NCBI GenBank assembly: GCA_001464385.1
Contig: LNFB01000222.1
Location: forward strand, 47,733-111,732
DNA from: Deltaproteobacteria bacterium Ga0077550
GTDB lineage: Bacteria > Myxococcota_A > Polyangia > Nannocystales > Nannocystaceae
Direction: 5' to 3'
Length of the DNA: 64,000 nt
The notes under the pieces were generated by a model that was given only the letters and a program-made list of their open reading frames with translations, was not told the DNA's origin and did not search any database. The position numbers were made by a program, and so were the translations under genes. Each line of letters opens with the position of its first letter. Positions within the stretch are counted from its first letter, which is position 1. Of this stretch, positions 52,016 through 60,226 are shown in pieces.

Positions 52016-52477
52016 ATGACCACGGACCGCCTCCGCTACGACCAGCTCGCTCCCACGCCCTTTCGCGCCCTGCTCGCGCTCTCCGAGTCGGTGCACGCCA
52101 GCTCGCTGGGCGCGCGCCTCGTCGACCTCGTGCTGCTGCGCGTCTCGCAGATCAACGGCTGTGCCTTCTGCATGGACATGCACTGGCGCGACCTCATCGC
52201 GAAGGGCGAGCAGGCTCGCGTGCTCAACACGGTTGCGGGGTGGCGCGAGAGCCCGTTCTTCAGCGCGCGCGATCGGGCGGCGCTGCTGTTCGCCGAGCGC
52301 ATGAGCCGGATCCCGCAGGGGGAGCCGGAGGCGGGTGAGCTGCAGGCGCGGTGGATCGCGGAGGCGCAGGCGGAGTTCACGGACGTGGAGCTCGCGGAGC
52401 TGGGCTTCGTGGTGGGGGTGATCCAGGTGTGGAATCGGTTGAACGTGATGTTCGGGATGCCGGTGCCGGAGGGGTGA
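52016..52477 (+). CDS. Carboxymuconolactone decarboxylase family (AhpD-like) protein
   Basis: A 153-residue protein with the AhpD core: Cys49-x2-Cys52 and His56 (INGCAFCMDMHWRDL) plus the upstream Glu24 (LSESVHAS) and second-helix pattern. These residues form the proton-relay thiol site of alkylhydroperoxidase-like proteins that reduce peroxides. The rest (RDRAALLFAERMSRIPQGE, LGFVVGVIQVWNRLNVMF) is family-typical. The ATG at 52016 follows an otherwise poor context. It is probably a monocistronic antioxidant gene. Its placement before the efflux operon could be accidental. Confidence 0.9.
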   Translation: MTTDRLRYDQLAPTPFRALLALSESVHASSLGARLVDLVLLRVSQINGCAFCMDMHWRDLIAKGEQARVLNTVAGWRESPFFSARDRAALLFAERMSRIPQGEPEAGELQARWIAEAQAEFTDVELAELGFVVGVIQVWNRLNVMFGMPVPEG

Positions 52478-52719
52478 GGGGAGGGGCGGCTGAGTCGATG
52501 GTGATTCGAGGCCAGCGGCGTTGAGACCTCGTCACTGGGTCGGGCGCCGAGGCGGGCGAGGTGCCCGAGAGCGATCGCGGTGTCCCGGCAACCATCGCGC
52601 AAGCGCGAGCTCGAGGGTGGCGATGCATCGTGGACACCTCGCCGAACAGCCCGTGTCTTCGCGAGGCGGCGCGGTCCGTTCGTCGCTGGCGAACCCGGCT
52701 GCCGCAGAACCTGCGCGGG

Positions 52720-52737
52720 CCGCTTGCAAATAAGCGG
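52720..52737. promoter_or_regulatory. Inverted repeat upstream of the tetR/efflux operon
   Basis: CCGCTT-GCAAAT-AAGCGG, a perfect 6-bp inverted repeat with a 6-nt AT-rich centre, 13 bp before the GTG start of the TetR gene. It is a candidate operator for the encoded TetR protein, which would autoregulate the operon. The nearby AAGCGGTCACTT may be part of a larger site. Confidence 0.5.
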
Positions 52738-52750
52738 TCACTTTCTACTC

Positions 52751-53380
52751 GTGCCTCGGGAACGCCGCGCGACGGAGCTTCGAAAGGTCGAACTCACCCA
52801 AGCCGCGCTGCGGATCATCGCGACGCGCGGGATCACCGCTCTCGGCACCCGGAGCCTCGCGGCCGAAGTGGGGCTCTCGAGCGGCGCAATCTTCCGGCAC
52901 TATCCCTCCCTCGACGCGCTACTCGAAGCCGTGGTGGCTCACGTCGAAGGGGTGCTCGACGCGACGTTCCCTCCCCCGCAGGGGTTGCCCCTCGAGCGAC
53001 TCGAGCGCTTCATCGACGCGCGAAGCCTTGCGGTCGGGAACGAGCAGGGCATCTTGCGCCTGCTGCTCTCGGAGCAGTTCCTCCTCGCGCTACCCCAGCC
53101 GGCGTCCGAGCGACTGTCGGCGTGCGTCGAGAAGACCCGTGTGTTCGTTGCTCGGTGCCTGCGAGAGGCACAGCAGGCCGGGCAGGCGCGAGCAGACATC
53201 CCCGTCGACGCCCTCGCGCCGATCGTGATGGGGACGATTCAGATGTTGGCACTCGCCAAGGGCGGCACGAGGGCCCGAGCGGCGAACTCGATGCCGATTC
53301 GCACCGCCTTGGTCGCGTTGCTGCAGCCGGTCACCTTCACAGCCGTCACGCCCGCCCGACGAAAGAAGCCATCCGCATGA
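52751..53380 (+). CDS. TetR family transcriptional regulator (efflux operon)
   Basis: A 209-residue regulator that begins with GTG at 52751. The N-terminal helix-turn-helix is VELTQAALRIIATRGITALG followed by RSLAAEVGLSSGAIFRHYPS, an excellent TetR fit. The C-terminal part is the ligand-binding, dimerising half. There is no ATG in a suitable place, and upstream frame is low-complexity, so the GTG is preferred; no strong RBS is seen. Its stop overlaps the next ATG (ATGA), so it is co-translated with the efflux genes. It most likely represses the operon until an inducing compound binds. Confidence 0.88.
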   Translation: MPRERRATELRKVELTQAALRIIATRGITALGTRSLAAEVGLSSGAIFRHYPSLDALLEAVVAHVEGVLDATFPPPQGLPLERLERFIDARSLAVGNEQGILRLLLSEQFLLALPQPASERLSACVEKTRVFVARCLREAQQAGQARADIPVDALAPIVMGTIQMLALAKGGTRARAANSMPIRTALVALLQPVTFTAVTPARRKKPSA

Positions 53381-53820
53381 AACCACCCACATCGCTGAAG
53401 ACCGGACGATACAACGTGGGAGTGGGCCTGCTGATCATGGCAGGCTTCATGGCCTACGGGTTCGTCCTGATCTATCTGCGCGACTTCGCCGCAGACAAGG
53501 CCGAATGGATCGCGAGCTACTCGGTGGGCAAACACTTCGAGGCGCGGCTCGCCCACGTGCATGGGAACCTGTTCGCGCTTCTGAACCTCGCGCTCGGCTT
53601 CGTTCTCGTGCGTCTGGGGACTGCCTCGGACCGCGCGCGCAACGTTGCCGCGGGGCTCGGGCTTGCCGGGTTGCTGATGCCCGCGGGTATCCTCGGCGAG
53701 GTGTACCTCGGACTATCGCCAGTGTTCGTGTTGGTTGGTGCGATCTCGATGACCGCCGCGGTCTCGCTGACCGGGGTGCTCGCCCTGCGGAACTGGGCAG
53801 AGCCAAGGGTCGCGCCGTGA
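53377..53820 (+). CDS. Small membrane protein in ABC efflux operon
   Basis: A 147-residue integral membrane protein with four transmembrane helices (VGVGLLIMAGFMAYGFVLIYL, LFALLNLALGFVLVRLG, VAAGLGLAGLLMPAGILG, FVLVGAISMTAAVSLTGVLA) and short loops; HVHGNLFAL holds conserved His. No family is assigned with confidence; it resembles small DUF-type membrane proteins found near HlyD adaptors. The ATG overlaps the tetR stop. It is probably an accessory subunit of the exporter; function not known. Confidence 0.75.
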   Translation: MKPPTSLKTGRYNVGVGLLIMAGFMAYGFVLIYLRDFAADKAEWIASYSVGKHFEARLAHVHGNLFALLNLALGFVLVRLGTASDRARNVAAGLGLAGLLMPAGILGEVYLGLSPVFVLVGAISMTAAVSLTGVLALRNWAEPRVAP

Positions 53821-53896
53821 CGGGCGCGATGGTCACAGCGCCTGCGCAGAACCTGGCAGCGTCGGCTCGCGCGCCGTCGGGGAGGAAGGCACCGAT

Positions 53897-55075
53897 ATGT
53901 CCGTGACTACACCAAAGTCCGTGCGCGCCATCGGTGCGCTGATGCGCCGCGGCGCATGGCTAGTGCTGATCGCAGGTGCGCTCCTCGTCGGCGCCTGGTT
54001 TCGTTTCTGGGCGCCAGTTCTCGTGCGCGTGGTGTCGGTCGAACGCGGAACGGTCGTGCAAGAGGCCTTCGGCCGCGGGACCGTCGAGAGTCAGCGCGAA
54101 GCGAACGTCGGCTTCGACCTGATCGGGCGGCTGAGCGACGTGCTCGTCGACGAAGGGACACGCGTGACCTTGGGTCAGGAGCTCGCGCGGCTCGAGACGG
54201 ACCAGGCCGAGGCCGACCTCCGCTCCGCGCAAACGGGTGTCGCCGCGGCCCGCGCGGCACTCAAGCGACTCGCCGCCGAGGAGGCGCGCGCCCGAGCCGT
54301 TCTCGTCGCGGCCGACCGCGAGTCCAACCGCGCCACCGCGCTGTCGGTGTCCGGCACGATCGGCACCCAGGAGCGCGATGAGGCGGCCGACCGACTCAGG
54401 CTGGCGCGCGCCGATCTCGATCGCGTGCTTGCGCAGCGCGGGGAAGCCACGCGGGGGGTCGACGTCGCGGCAGGCGGGGCCGAACAGCGCCGCGCGTCCG
54501 TGGTCCGGGCGACGCTCCTGGCCCCGTTCGACGGGTTGGTGACCCGACGCCTGCGGGAACCTGGCGACACGGTGGCGATCGGTTCGACGGTGCTCCGCCT
54601 CGCGGACACCAGCCAGGTGTTCGTCAGCGCCGCGATCGACGAGACCGTCCTCGACCAGCTCGCGATCGACCAGCGCAGCAGCATCTGGTTCCCGGGGGCC
54701 GACGAGCCGATCCCGGCAACGGTGTCACGTATCGCTTGGGAGGCCGACCGGCAGAACCACGAACTCATCGTCGAGGTCGCGCCGGAGCGACTCGATCGGC
54801 GGGTGGCCATCGGACAGCGGGCCGATGTCCGCATCGAGATCGCGCGCCATGAGGACGTCCTGCGGATCCCGCTCGCCATGGTCCAACGCGACGAAGCCGG
54901 TGCGTTCGTCTATGTCGACGCCGAGGGGAGGGTCGCCTTGGTCCGCCCACGCTTCGGTTTGACCGGAGAGTCCGACGTCGAGGTGCTCGAGGGCCTGTCC
55001 GCGGCGGACGTGGTGCTCGCCGGCGTGGGGCCTGGAGGATCGCTCGAACTCGGTCGGCGGTGGCGGACCCAATGA
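53897..55075 (+). CDS. HlyD family adaptor of ABC exporter
   Basis: A 392-residue adaptor: membrane anchor (residues about 20-38, AWLVLIAGALLVGAWFRFW), first lipoyl half (GRLSDVLVDEGTRVTLGQEL), a long alpha-hairpin (about 95-190), second lipoyl half (LLAPFDGLVTRRLREPGDTV) and barrel domain (IPLAMVQRDEAGAFVYV). It connects the inner-membrane ABC pump with an outer-membrane channel. GGGGAGGAAGG lies upstream of the ATG. The layout matches DevB of the DevBCA-type exporters, although substrate (lipids or drugs) is inferred only from family. Confidence 0.88.
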   Translation: MSVTTPKSVRAIGALMRRGAWLVLIAGALLVGAWFRFWAPVLVRVVSVERGTVVQEAFGRGTVESQREANVGFDLIGRLSDVLVDEGTRVTLGQELARLETDQAEADLRSAQTGVAAARAALKRLAAEEARARAVLVAADRESNRATALSVSGTIGTQERDEAADRLRLARADLDRVLAQRGEATRGVDVAAGGAEQRRASVVRATLLAPFDGLVTRRLREPGDTVAIGSTVLRLADTSQVFVSAAIDETVLDQLAIDQRSSIWFPGADEPIPATVSRIAWEADRQNHELIVEVAPERLDRRVAIGQRADVRIEIARHEDVLRIPLAMVQRDEAGAFVYVDAEGRVALVRPRFGLTGESDVEVLEGLSAADVVLAGVGPGGSLELGRRWRTQ

Positions 55076-56283
55076 ACCTCGCGATCCGCGACATTCGTCG
55101 CCATGGCGCCCGGTTCCTGGGTACCGCCGTTGGCGTCGGGCTGCTGCTGAGCGTCGTGATCGCGATGCAGGGAATCTACGCCGGCATGGTCGACGACGCG
55201 ACGAGTCTGACGCGGGCAATGCACGCGGACATCTGGGTCGTACAGCGCGATACCCGTGGGCCATTCGCCGAGAGTTCGCGGGTCGACCCGAGCGTCGAGG
55301 CGCGCGCGGCCGCCGTCGCCGGGGTTCGGAGCGCGCGCCCCTACACTTATCAGCTCATCCAGCGAGATCACGGTGAGAACGTGTTGCGCATCGCCTTGGT
55401 GGGGTTGGGCTGGCCCGACGATCCTGGCCGCGCGCTGCCGCTCGTCGCGGGGCGGCGCCTGGCGCAGCCGCATGGCGAGATGATCGCTGACACTTCGATG
55501 GGCCTCGCGATCGGCGAAGAAGTCACCCTGGCCGGCGAGAACTATCGCGTGGTCGGGCTCACCAAGAACGCGCTCACCTCCGGTGGCGACTCGGTGGCGT
55601 TCATGACCGCAGCCGATACGCAACTCGTGCTGCTCGACCAGCCGGCGGAGGCGACGGTGCTCGAGCGCCAGCGGGTGCTCGAGCGGCTTCGCGGGACCGA
55701 GATCGGTCGGAGTCAGCCGGCGCTCGAAGACCTCACGACCGACCCGCGGTGGCGCGCACCGGCGCTCGCAGCACCCCCGGTGGCGGCGGTGTTGCTCGAG
55801 GTCGACCCGCACCGCATCGAGCAGGTCCGCGAGACCCTCGCCGGCTGGGGCGACGTCACCTCGTACACCCAGGACGAAGAGGAGGAGTTGCTCTTGGGCG
55901 GCGTCGTCCAGCGAGCGCGGCTGCAGATCGGGCTGTTCACCATCATCCTCACGGTCACGGCGGCGGTGATCGTCACGATGATCATCTACAATCTCACCCT
56001 CGAGAAGACGCACGACCTGGCAGTGCTCAAACTGATGGGGGCCCCGCGCTCGCGCATGCTGGGATTGGTGCTGCAGCAGGCGTGGCTGCTGGGCGTGGCG
56101 GGCTACGCGGTGGCCCTCGTCATCGGGGAACTGGCGTTTCCTGCGTTTCCGCGGCGTGTACTCATCACGCCGAGCATATCGATGCTGGCGCCGCTCGCGA
56201 CGATGATCGTCGTGACGCTCGCGAGCCTACTTGGTCTGGGGCACGTGATGCGGATCGACCCTGCTCGCGCGTTGGAGGGCTGA
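55072..56283 (+). CDS. ABC exporter permease (FtsX/MacB-like)
   Basis: A 403-residue membrane protein of the FtsX-like permease family: N-terminal helix (FLGTAVGVGLLLSVVIAM), a large periplasmic domain, and a C-terminal cluster of three helices (IILTVTAAVIVTMIIY, LLGVAGYAVALVIGELAFP, LATMIVVTLASLLGLGHV). The short loop KTHDLAVLKLMGAPRSRM, after the second helix, is the coupling-helix signature that contacts the ATPase. The ATG at 55072 overlaps the adaptor stop (ATGA); the ATG at 55060 is the alternative. It forms the membrane part of the exporter with the following ATPase. Confidence 0.9.
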   Translation: MNLAIRDIRRHGARFLGTAVGVGLLLSVVIAMQGIYAGMVDDATSLTRAMHADIWVVQRDTRGPFAESSRVDPSVEARAAAVAGVRSARPYTYQLIQRDHGENVLRIALVGLGWPDDPGRALPLVAGRRLAQPHGEMIADTSMGLAIGEEVTLAGENYRVVGLTKNALTSGGDSVAFMTAADTQLVLLDQPAEATVLERQRVLERLRGTEIGRSQPALEDLTTDPRWRAPALAAPPVAAVLLEVDPHRIEQVRETLAGWGDVTSYTQDEEEELLLGGVVQRARLQIGLFTIILTVTAAVIVTMIIYNLTLEKTHDLAVLKLMGAPRSRMLGLVLQQAWLLGVAGYAVALVIGELAFPAFPRRVLITPSISMLAPLATMIVVTLASLLGLGHVMRIDPARALEG

Positions 56284-56285
56284 CC

Positions 56286-56981
56286 ATGACCGAGGCGGTC
56301 CGAGCGGTGAACTTGAGCAAGACATACGGCACTGGCACGGCCCAGGTGAAGGCTCTCGACGACGTGAGCCTCACGCTCGCGCACGGGACCGTGGCCGCGC
56401 TGCTTGGCCCGAGCGGCTCGGGCAAGTCGACCCTGATCAAGGCGCTCGGCTTCGTGTCCCCGGCCGACACCGGCGAGGTGTTCTTCGAGGGGCGCTCGGT
56501 GGTGAAGGACGGGCGCGCGCTCGAGGATCTCGCGCGCCTGCGGCGGCGTCACCTCGGCTTCGTGTTCCAGAAGGCCAATCTGACCTCCTTTCTCACCGCA
56601 CGGGAGAACGTGGAGATCGCCTGCGAGTTCGGGGGCAAGGTGGATGGCCGCCGGCGAGCGCGTGAACTCCTGCAGTATCTCGACGTGGGGGGCCGCGAGG
56701 CTTCGTACCCCGAAACGTTGAGCGGCGGCGAGCAGCAGCGGGTCGCGATCGCACGCGCCCTCGCGAACGAGCCGTCGCTGATCCTCGCCGACGAACCGAC
56801 CGCCGCGCTCGACAGCGTGCGGAGCCGGACCGTGATGGAGCTGTTCCGGACAGTCGCCCACGAACGCGGCGCGGCGGTCTTGGTCGTGACCCACGATCAC
56901 CGAGCCCTCGACGTGTTCGATGTGCTGTACGAGATGGAGGACGGCCGGCTTCGGCCATACGAAGCCGCGCACGTTGGGTGA
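56286..56981 (+). CDS. ABC exporter ATP-binding protein (LolD/MacB/DevA-like)
   Basis: A 231-residue ATPase subunit. Walker A is GPSGSGKST (41-49), Q-loop FVFQKANL, signature LSGGEQQRVAIARAL (from 145), Walker B LILADEPT (catalytic Glu170), then the H-loop His in VVTHDHR. It begins 2 bp after the permease stop and is the last gene of the operon. It powers lipoprotein-type or drug export by the FtsX-like permease. Beyond its stop the sequence becomes a truncated EVE gene on the opposite strand. Confidence 0.94.
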   Translation: MTEAVRAVNLSKTYGTGTAQVKALDDVSLTLAHGTVAALLGPSGSGKSTLIKALGFVSPADTGEVFFEGRSVVKDGRALEDLARLRRRHLGFVFQKANLTSFLTARENVEIACEFGGKVDGRRRARELLQYLDVGGREASYPETLSGGEQQRVAIARALANEPSLILADEPTAALDSVRSRTVMELFRTVAHERGAAVLVVTHDHRALDVFDVLYEMEDGRLRPYEAAHVG

Positions 56982-56998
56982 ATCGCGGGGGGGGTGGG

Positions 56999-57355
56999 TC
57001 AGCGAAAGCGGACCCTGTACGACGCCTTGGCTTCCGTGTGGGTCGGGTAGGCGTTGGTGCCGTCCTGGTGCTCGGGGATCGTGGTGAGCGTCCCCTCCGC
57101 GTGGATGCCACCCTCGGCACCGGCGACCCAGATGATCACGCGGTCGCCGACCTGCATCTGCTCGCGGTAGCGCGTGACGAGCCACTCGTCCTCGTCGCCG
57201 GGTTGGCGCTGGGCGAGGCCGGCGAGGTAGTCGAACTTGGTGGGGTTGGCTTGGAAGAGCCAGAAGGAGGGTGCGAGCGCACCCAGATGATCGAGCAGCC
57301 GGTCGTGCACGATCAGGAACCCGAAGTTCCGCGATGTCTGCTGTGCCTCCGGCAA
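56999..57355 (-). pseudogene. EVE-domain protein, C-terminally truncated
   Basis: 118 residues: an unrelated N-terminal stretch, then the EVE (PUA-like) signature FWLFQANPTKFDYL, WLVTRYREQMQVGDRVIIW and GGIHAEGTLTTIPEH. EVE domains bind modified DNA or RNA bases and are common near defence or restriction loci. A complete domain is about 145 residues; here the second half, including the last strands, is missing after YRVRFR, close to the end of the efflux operon. The N-terminal 25 residues read differently from family members. It may be a remnant disrupted by acquisition of the operon. Confidence 0.65.
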
Positions 57356-57591
57356 CGCTGGCCCTCGAGGCTGGGGATCTTACACAGCGGGCGTCGGCGT
57401 CACCAGCACCGCGTCGGACGATCTCCGTCGCGAACGCGCGATGGCGAGCACATCGCGCGACCCGCCGGGATTCTCGATCGGTCTACGCCCATCGCTTCGA
57501 TCGCGCGGGCGGTACTTCGATCGAACGTACGCGGCACGTCTGCCCTCGCCGCATCTTTGCCGTGCGGACCCGGTCTGTGACAACCTGTTCG

Positions 57592-57822
57592 ATGATGAGC
57601 CCCTCGGAGCGCGAGTCCGTGACCGCCACCGGGACACTCTGGACCACCCGGGCGGACCCGACGGTGTACGCGGAGTTCCTCCGCGCCCTCGCCGGCCTCT
57701 CGGATGCTGAGCGCGAGGCGCTGGCGCGCTGGGCCAGCGAGGAGTCCAAGGGTCCGCTCCGTCAGCTCCTGCGGCCCTACGAGACCGCAACGCGCGGCCC
57801 GGTCGTCTACCGCGGTCGATGA
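57592..57822 (+). CDS. Small hypothetical protein
   Basis: A 76-residue protein with two possible ATGs (57592 and 57595). It is mostly helical (YAEFLRALAGLSDAEREALAR) and ends with a basic, glycine-containing tail. No family is recognised and there is no signal peptide. It precedes the Uma2-family gene by 61 bp on the same strand. The intergenic 57356-57591 holds nothing convincing. Confidence 0.4.
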   Translation: MMSPSERESVTATGTLWTTRADPTVYAEFLRALAGLSDAEREALARWASEESKGPLRQLLRPYETATRGPVVYRGR

Positions 57823-57883
57823 CCGCCGGTCGCCACCACCGCCGCTCGCATCCACCGCGCGCGGGTGTACGCTTCGAGCTGCC

Positions 57884-58474
57884 ATGACTCCGCCCGCGCT
57901 CGAGCTGGCTCCCGCGACCGAGGCCGAGTTCTTCGCGATCCCCGAGCCCGATCGCTTCCACGAGCTCCTCGCCGGCGAGCTCGTGCGCAAGGCCGCACCG
58001 AGCGGTCGCCACGGTGCCGCGCAGCTCCGAGTCGGCCGCTCGCTCGGCCCGTTCGATCGCCGCGCGGACGATCCCGACGATCCGCAGGGACCCGGCGGCT
58101 GGCGCTTCGCCAGCGAGGTCGAGGTCCGCCTCGCGGTCGACACCATCGTCCGACCCGATGTCGCCGGCTGGCGTCGAGAGCGACTCGCGAGCTTCCCCGA
58201 GACTGGCCCCGTCGACGTTCGTCCCGACTGGATCTGCGAGATCCTCAGCCGCGGCAACGCGGCGCGCGACCTCTGGGAGAAGCTGCGCCTGTATCACGCC
58301 GCCGGTGTGCCGCACTACTGGGTGCTCGATCCCGATCGACGCACGCTCCGCGTGCACCGCTTCACCACCCCGGGCTATCAGGTCGTGCTCGACGTGACCG
58401 ACGACGCGGTCGTGCGCGCGGAGCCGTTCGAAGACCTCGAGCCCCCCGTGGCCTCGCTCTTCGACGCACCCTGA
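57884..58474 (+). CDS. Uma2 family (DUF820) putative endonuclease
   Basis: A 196-residue protein of the Uma2/DUF820 family, a PD-(D/E)xK nuclease-like fold abundant in cyanobacteria and myxobacteria. It has RFHELLAGELVRKAAPS, Asp92 in VRPDVAGWRRER, Glu119 in WICEILSRGN, the lysine of LWEKLRLYHAAGVPHYWVLDP and the closing strand. The Asp/Glu/Lys set is complete, so the fold is likely active. No restriction or toxin partner is adjacent, so its role is not known. The ATG at 57884 begins the canonical N-terminus. Confidence 0.88.
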   Translation: MTPPALELAPATEAEFFAIPEPDRFHELLAGELVRKAAPSGRHGAAQLRVGRSLGPFDRRADDPDDPQGPGGWRFASEVEVRLAVDTIVRPDVAGWRRERLASFPETGPVDVRPDWICEILSRGNAARDLWEKLRLYHAAGVPHYWVLDPDRRTLRVHRFTTPGYQVVLDVTDDAVVRAEPFEDLEPPVASLFDAP

Positions 58475-58485
58475 CCGCGCCGCGC

Positions 58486-59493
58486 TCACCGCCCGAAGAT
58501 CAGATTCACCTCGTCCTGGGAGAACGCGAGCTTGCTCAGATCTCCCTTGCCGCTGACCAGCGTCTCGGCGATGAGCTCGTTCATCGGTGCCAGGACGCTG
58601 AAGTGATCGACGTTCGGGATCGCGAGGAAGTGCGCGAGGGGATTGGTCGACGCGCGCGCCATGTCGGCGAGCGCCGCAGCGTTGCCGCCCTCCATGCCCT
58701 CGAACACGAACACCGGTGTGCGGATGGAGTGCAACCACCGTCCCGGTGAGCGCAGCTCGACTTCGCGGGCATCCGACGGATCGAACGGCAGCATGTCGGG
58801 TGGGTAGTCGGTGATCTCGCCCACCGGGCCGAACGAGAACACGGCATGGAAACGATCGCTGCACTCGGCCACCAACAGCACGAGGGTCCCACCCGTGCTG
58901 TGACCTCCGAGGTAGATCCGCTCCGGATCGACGCCGGCCTGCTTGCGCAGGTACTCGCCCGCCGCGACGACGTCGTCCACCTCGCCGAACAACCCCTCCC
59001 TCGCGCCGGGATTGTCGTTGCCGCCGCGCAGCGACGGGTACATCACGACGAACCCAGCGTCGCGGAACTGGCCGGCGGTCTGATCGTTGTCGCGGGTCGC
59101 GGGCGACCACACGTCGCCGATCGTGTTGCCGTCGCCGCCGCTGATCCACACGATCGCGGGGTGCCGCTTGCCGTCGGTGGGCGCAGGCGTGAGGTAGGCG
59201 ACGAGGTCACCCGGAGGTGCGGGGTACCGGACCTCGCGCAGCACGTTCGGCGGTGGAGCGGGGGCCGGCTCGCCGCTCGCCTCGCGGCGCGCGAGCTTCG
59301 TCGCGAACCCTCGACGCGCGTCGCTCAAGCTGCCCGTGCTCTTCGTCGCCGCGGCGGGCGGTGCGGCGCTCGCGTTCGCCGGCGCGGCAGTGCTGGCCTG
59401 CACGACGGCGCCGCTCGAAGGCGCCTCGCGGCTGCACCCGAATGACAGGCCGACGAGGACGAGAACGTGGAGGGGTCGCATCGTCGAGGCCAT
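58486..59493 (-). CDS. Alpha/beta hydrolase lipoprotein (prolyl oligopeptidase-like)
   Basis: A 335-residue lipoprotein: N-terminus MASTMRPLHVLVLVGLSFGC (Cys20) and a Pro/Ala spacer, then an alpha/beta hydrolase domain. The nucleophile elbow GGHSTGG places Ser199; VFEGMEGGN and PNVDHFSVL (His about 303) supply the other triad parts. The family includes acyl-aminoacyl peptidases and esterases, usually cutting small peptides or esters. The oxyanion segment is ISGGDGN. ATG 59493 is used; 59481 is an alternative that shortens the n-region by four residues. Substrate unknown. Confidence 0.87.
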   Translation of the reverse strand: MASTMRPLHVLVLVGLSFGCSREAPSSGAVVQASTAAPANASAAPPAAATKSTGSLSDARRGFATKLARREASGEPAPAPPPNVLREVRYPAPPGDLVAYLTPAPTDGKRHPAIVWISGGDGNTIGDVWSPATRDNDQTAGQFRDAGFVVMYPSLRGGNDNPGAREGLFGEVDDVVAAGEYLRKQAGVDPERIYLGGHSTGGTLVLLVAECSDRFHAVFSFGPVGEITDYPPDMLPFDPSDAREVELRSPGRWLHSIRTPVFVFEGMEGGNAAALADMARASTNPLAHFLAIPNVDHFSVLAPMNELIAETLVSGKGDLSKLAFSQDEVNLIFGR

Positions 59494-59598
59494 GGGTCGG
59501 TCCGAGGTCGTCAGTGGACCATTCGAGAGCCGCGACTGTCCAGCCGCGGGCGCCCCGATCGCCGCTGCCTTGCCCGCTGCCTTGCCGGGTGAACCGCC

Positions 59599-59621
59599 AT
59601 GGTGTACCACTAGTACACCAT
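59599..59621. promoter_or_regulatory. Perfect 23-bp palindromic operator over the tetR start
   Basis: ATGGTGTAC-CACTA-GTACACCAT: perfect 9-bp arms with a 5-nt centre. Its last two bases are part of the tetR start codon at 59620. This is an ideal size and symmetry for a TetR-family dimer, so the downstream TetR is likely to repress its own gene by covering the start. Confidence 0.8.
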
Positions 59622-60222
59622 GCCGTCTCCCCGCTACGGCCGGCTCGCGCCCGAGCGGCGCGCGCACATCCTCGCGGTCGCGCGGCGGCACCTCGCGGCG
59701 GGGCTCGAGGCGGCGTCGTACAACCAGATCATCGCCGACGCGGGGATCTCGAAGACGACGGCGTATCTGTACTTCGACGGCAAGCAGGACCTCGTCGACG
59801 AGGTGTGGCGCGATCTGCTGGTGCGCCTGGCCGAGGTGATGGGCCCGTGGCGACCGGCGGGATCGGCCCGGGCGTTCTGGCGGCGGCTCGAGGCGACGAG
59901 CGACGCGCTGCGTCGACACCTCGTCGAGCACGCCGAGGACCTCGCGTTGCTCGGGCAGTCGGTCGCCGTGCCCGAGTCGGCGACGCTCGAGCGGTGGTTC
60001 GTGGACCTGGTCGAGGACGGCGTCGGCCTCGGGATCATCCGCACCGACGTCCCGCGGCCGCTGCTCGTCGCGGCGACAACCGCGGTGTTCCGCGTCGCCG
60101 ACGAGCAGGTGCTCGCCGCGATGCTGCGCGGGGAACCGGGCGATCCGGAGGCGGGCTGGCGACTGCTGCGCGCGCTGTGGAGCGCGACGCCGACGTCCAC
60201 CCGCACCACCAAGAAGGGCTGA
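59620..60222 (+). CDS. TetR family transcriptional regulator (second)
   Basis: A 200-residue regulator with a clean HTH: ERRAHILAVARRHLAAGLEAAS then IIADAGISKTTAYLYFDGKQ, and a typical all-helical C-terminal half. The operator-like palindrome covers its start codon, implying autorepression. It is 4 bp upstream of the membrane-GNAT fusion gene on the same strand, so the pair forms an operon and the regulator probably controls that enzyme. Ligand unknown. Confidence 0.9.
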   Translation: MPSPRYGRLAPERRAHILAVARRHLAAGLEAASYNQIIADAGISKTTAYLYFDGKQDLVDEVWRDLLVRLAEVMGPWRPAGSARAFWRRLEATSDALRRHLVEHAEDLALLGQSVAVPESATLERWFVDLVEDGVGLGIIRTDVPRPLLVAATTAVFRVADEQVLAAMLRGEPGDPEAGWRLLRALWSATPTSTRTTKKG

Positions 60223-60226
60223 GACC

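Noticed and set aside
52478..52750. Missing second half of the EVE gene at the left edge of the efflux operon
   Set aside because: I looked for EVE-like sequence on both strands of this gap and found none, so the boundary is supported only on the right side.
57884..58474. Uma2 protein plus the small upstream gene as toxin-antitoxin or defence pair
   Set aside because: No toxin, methylase or restriction motif in the small protein and no phage-like context.
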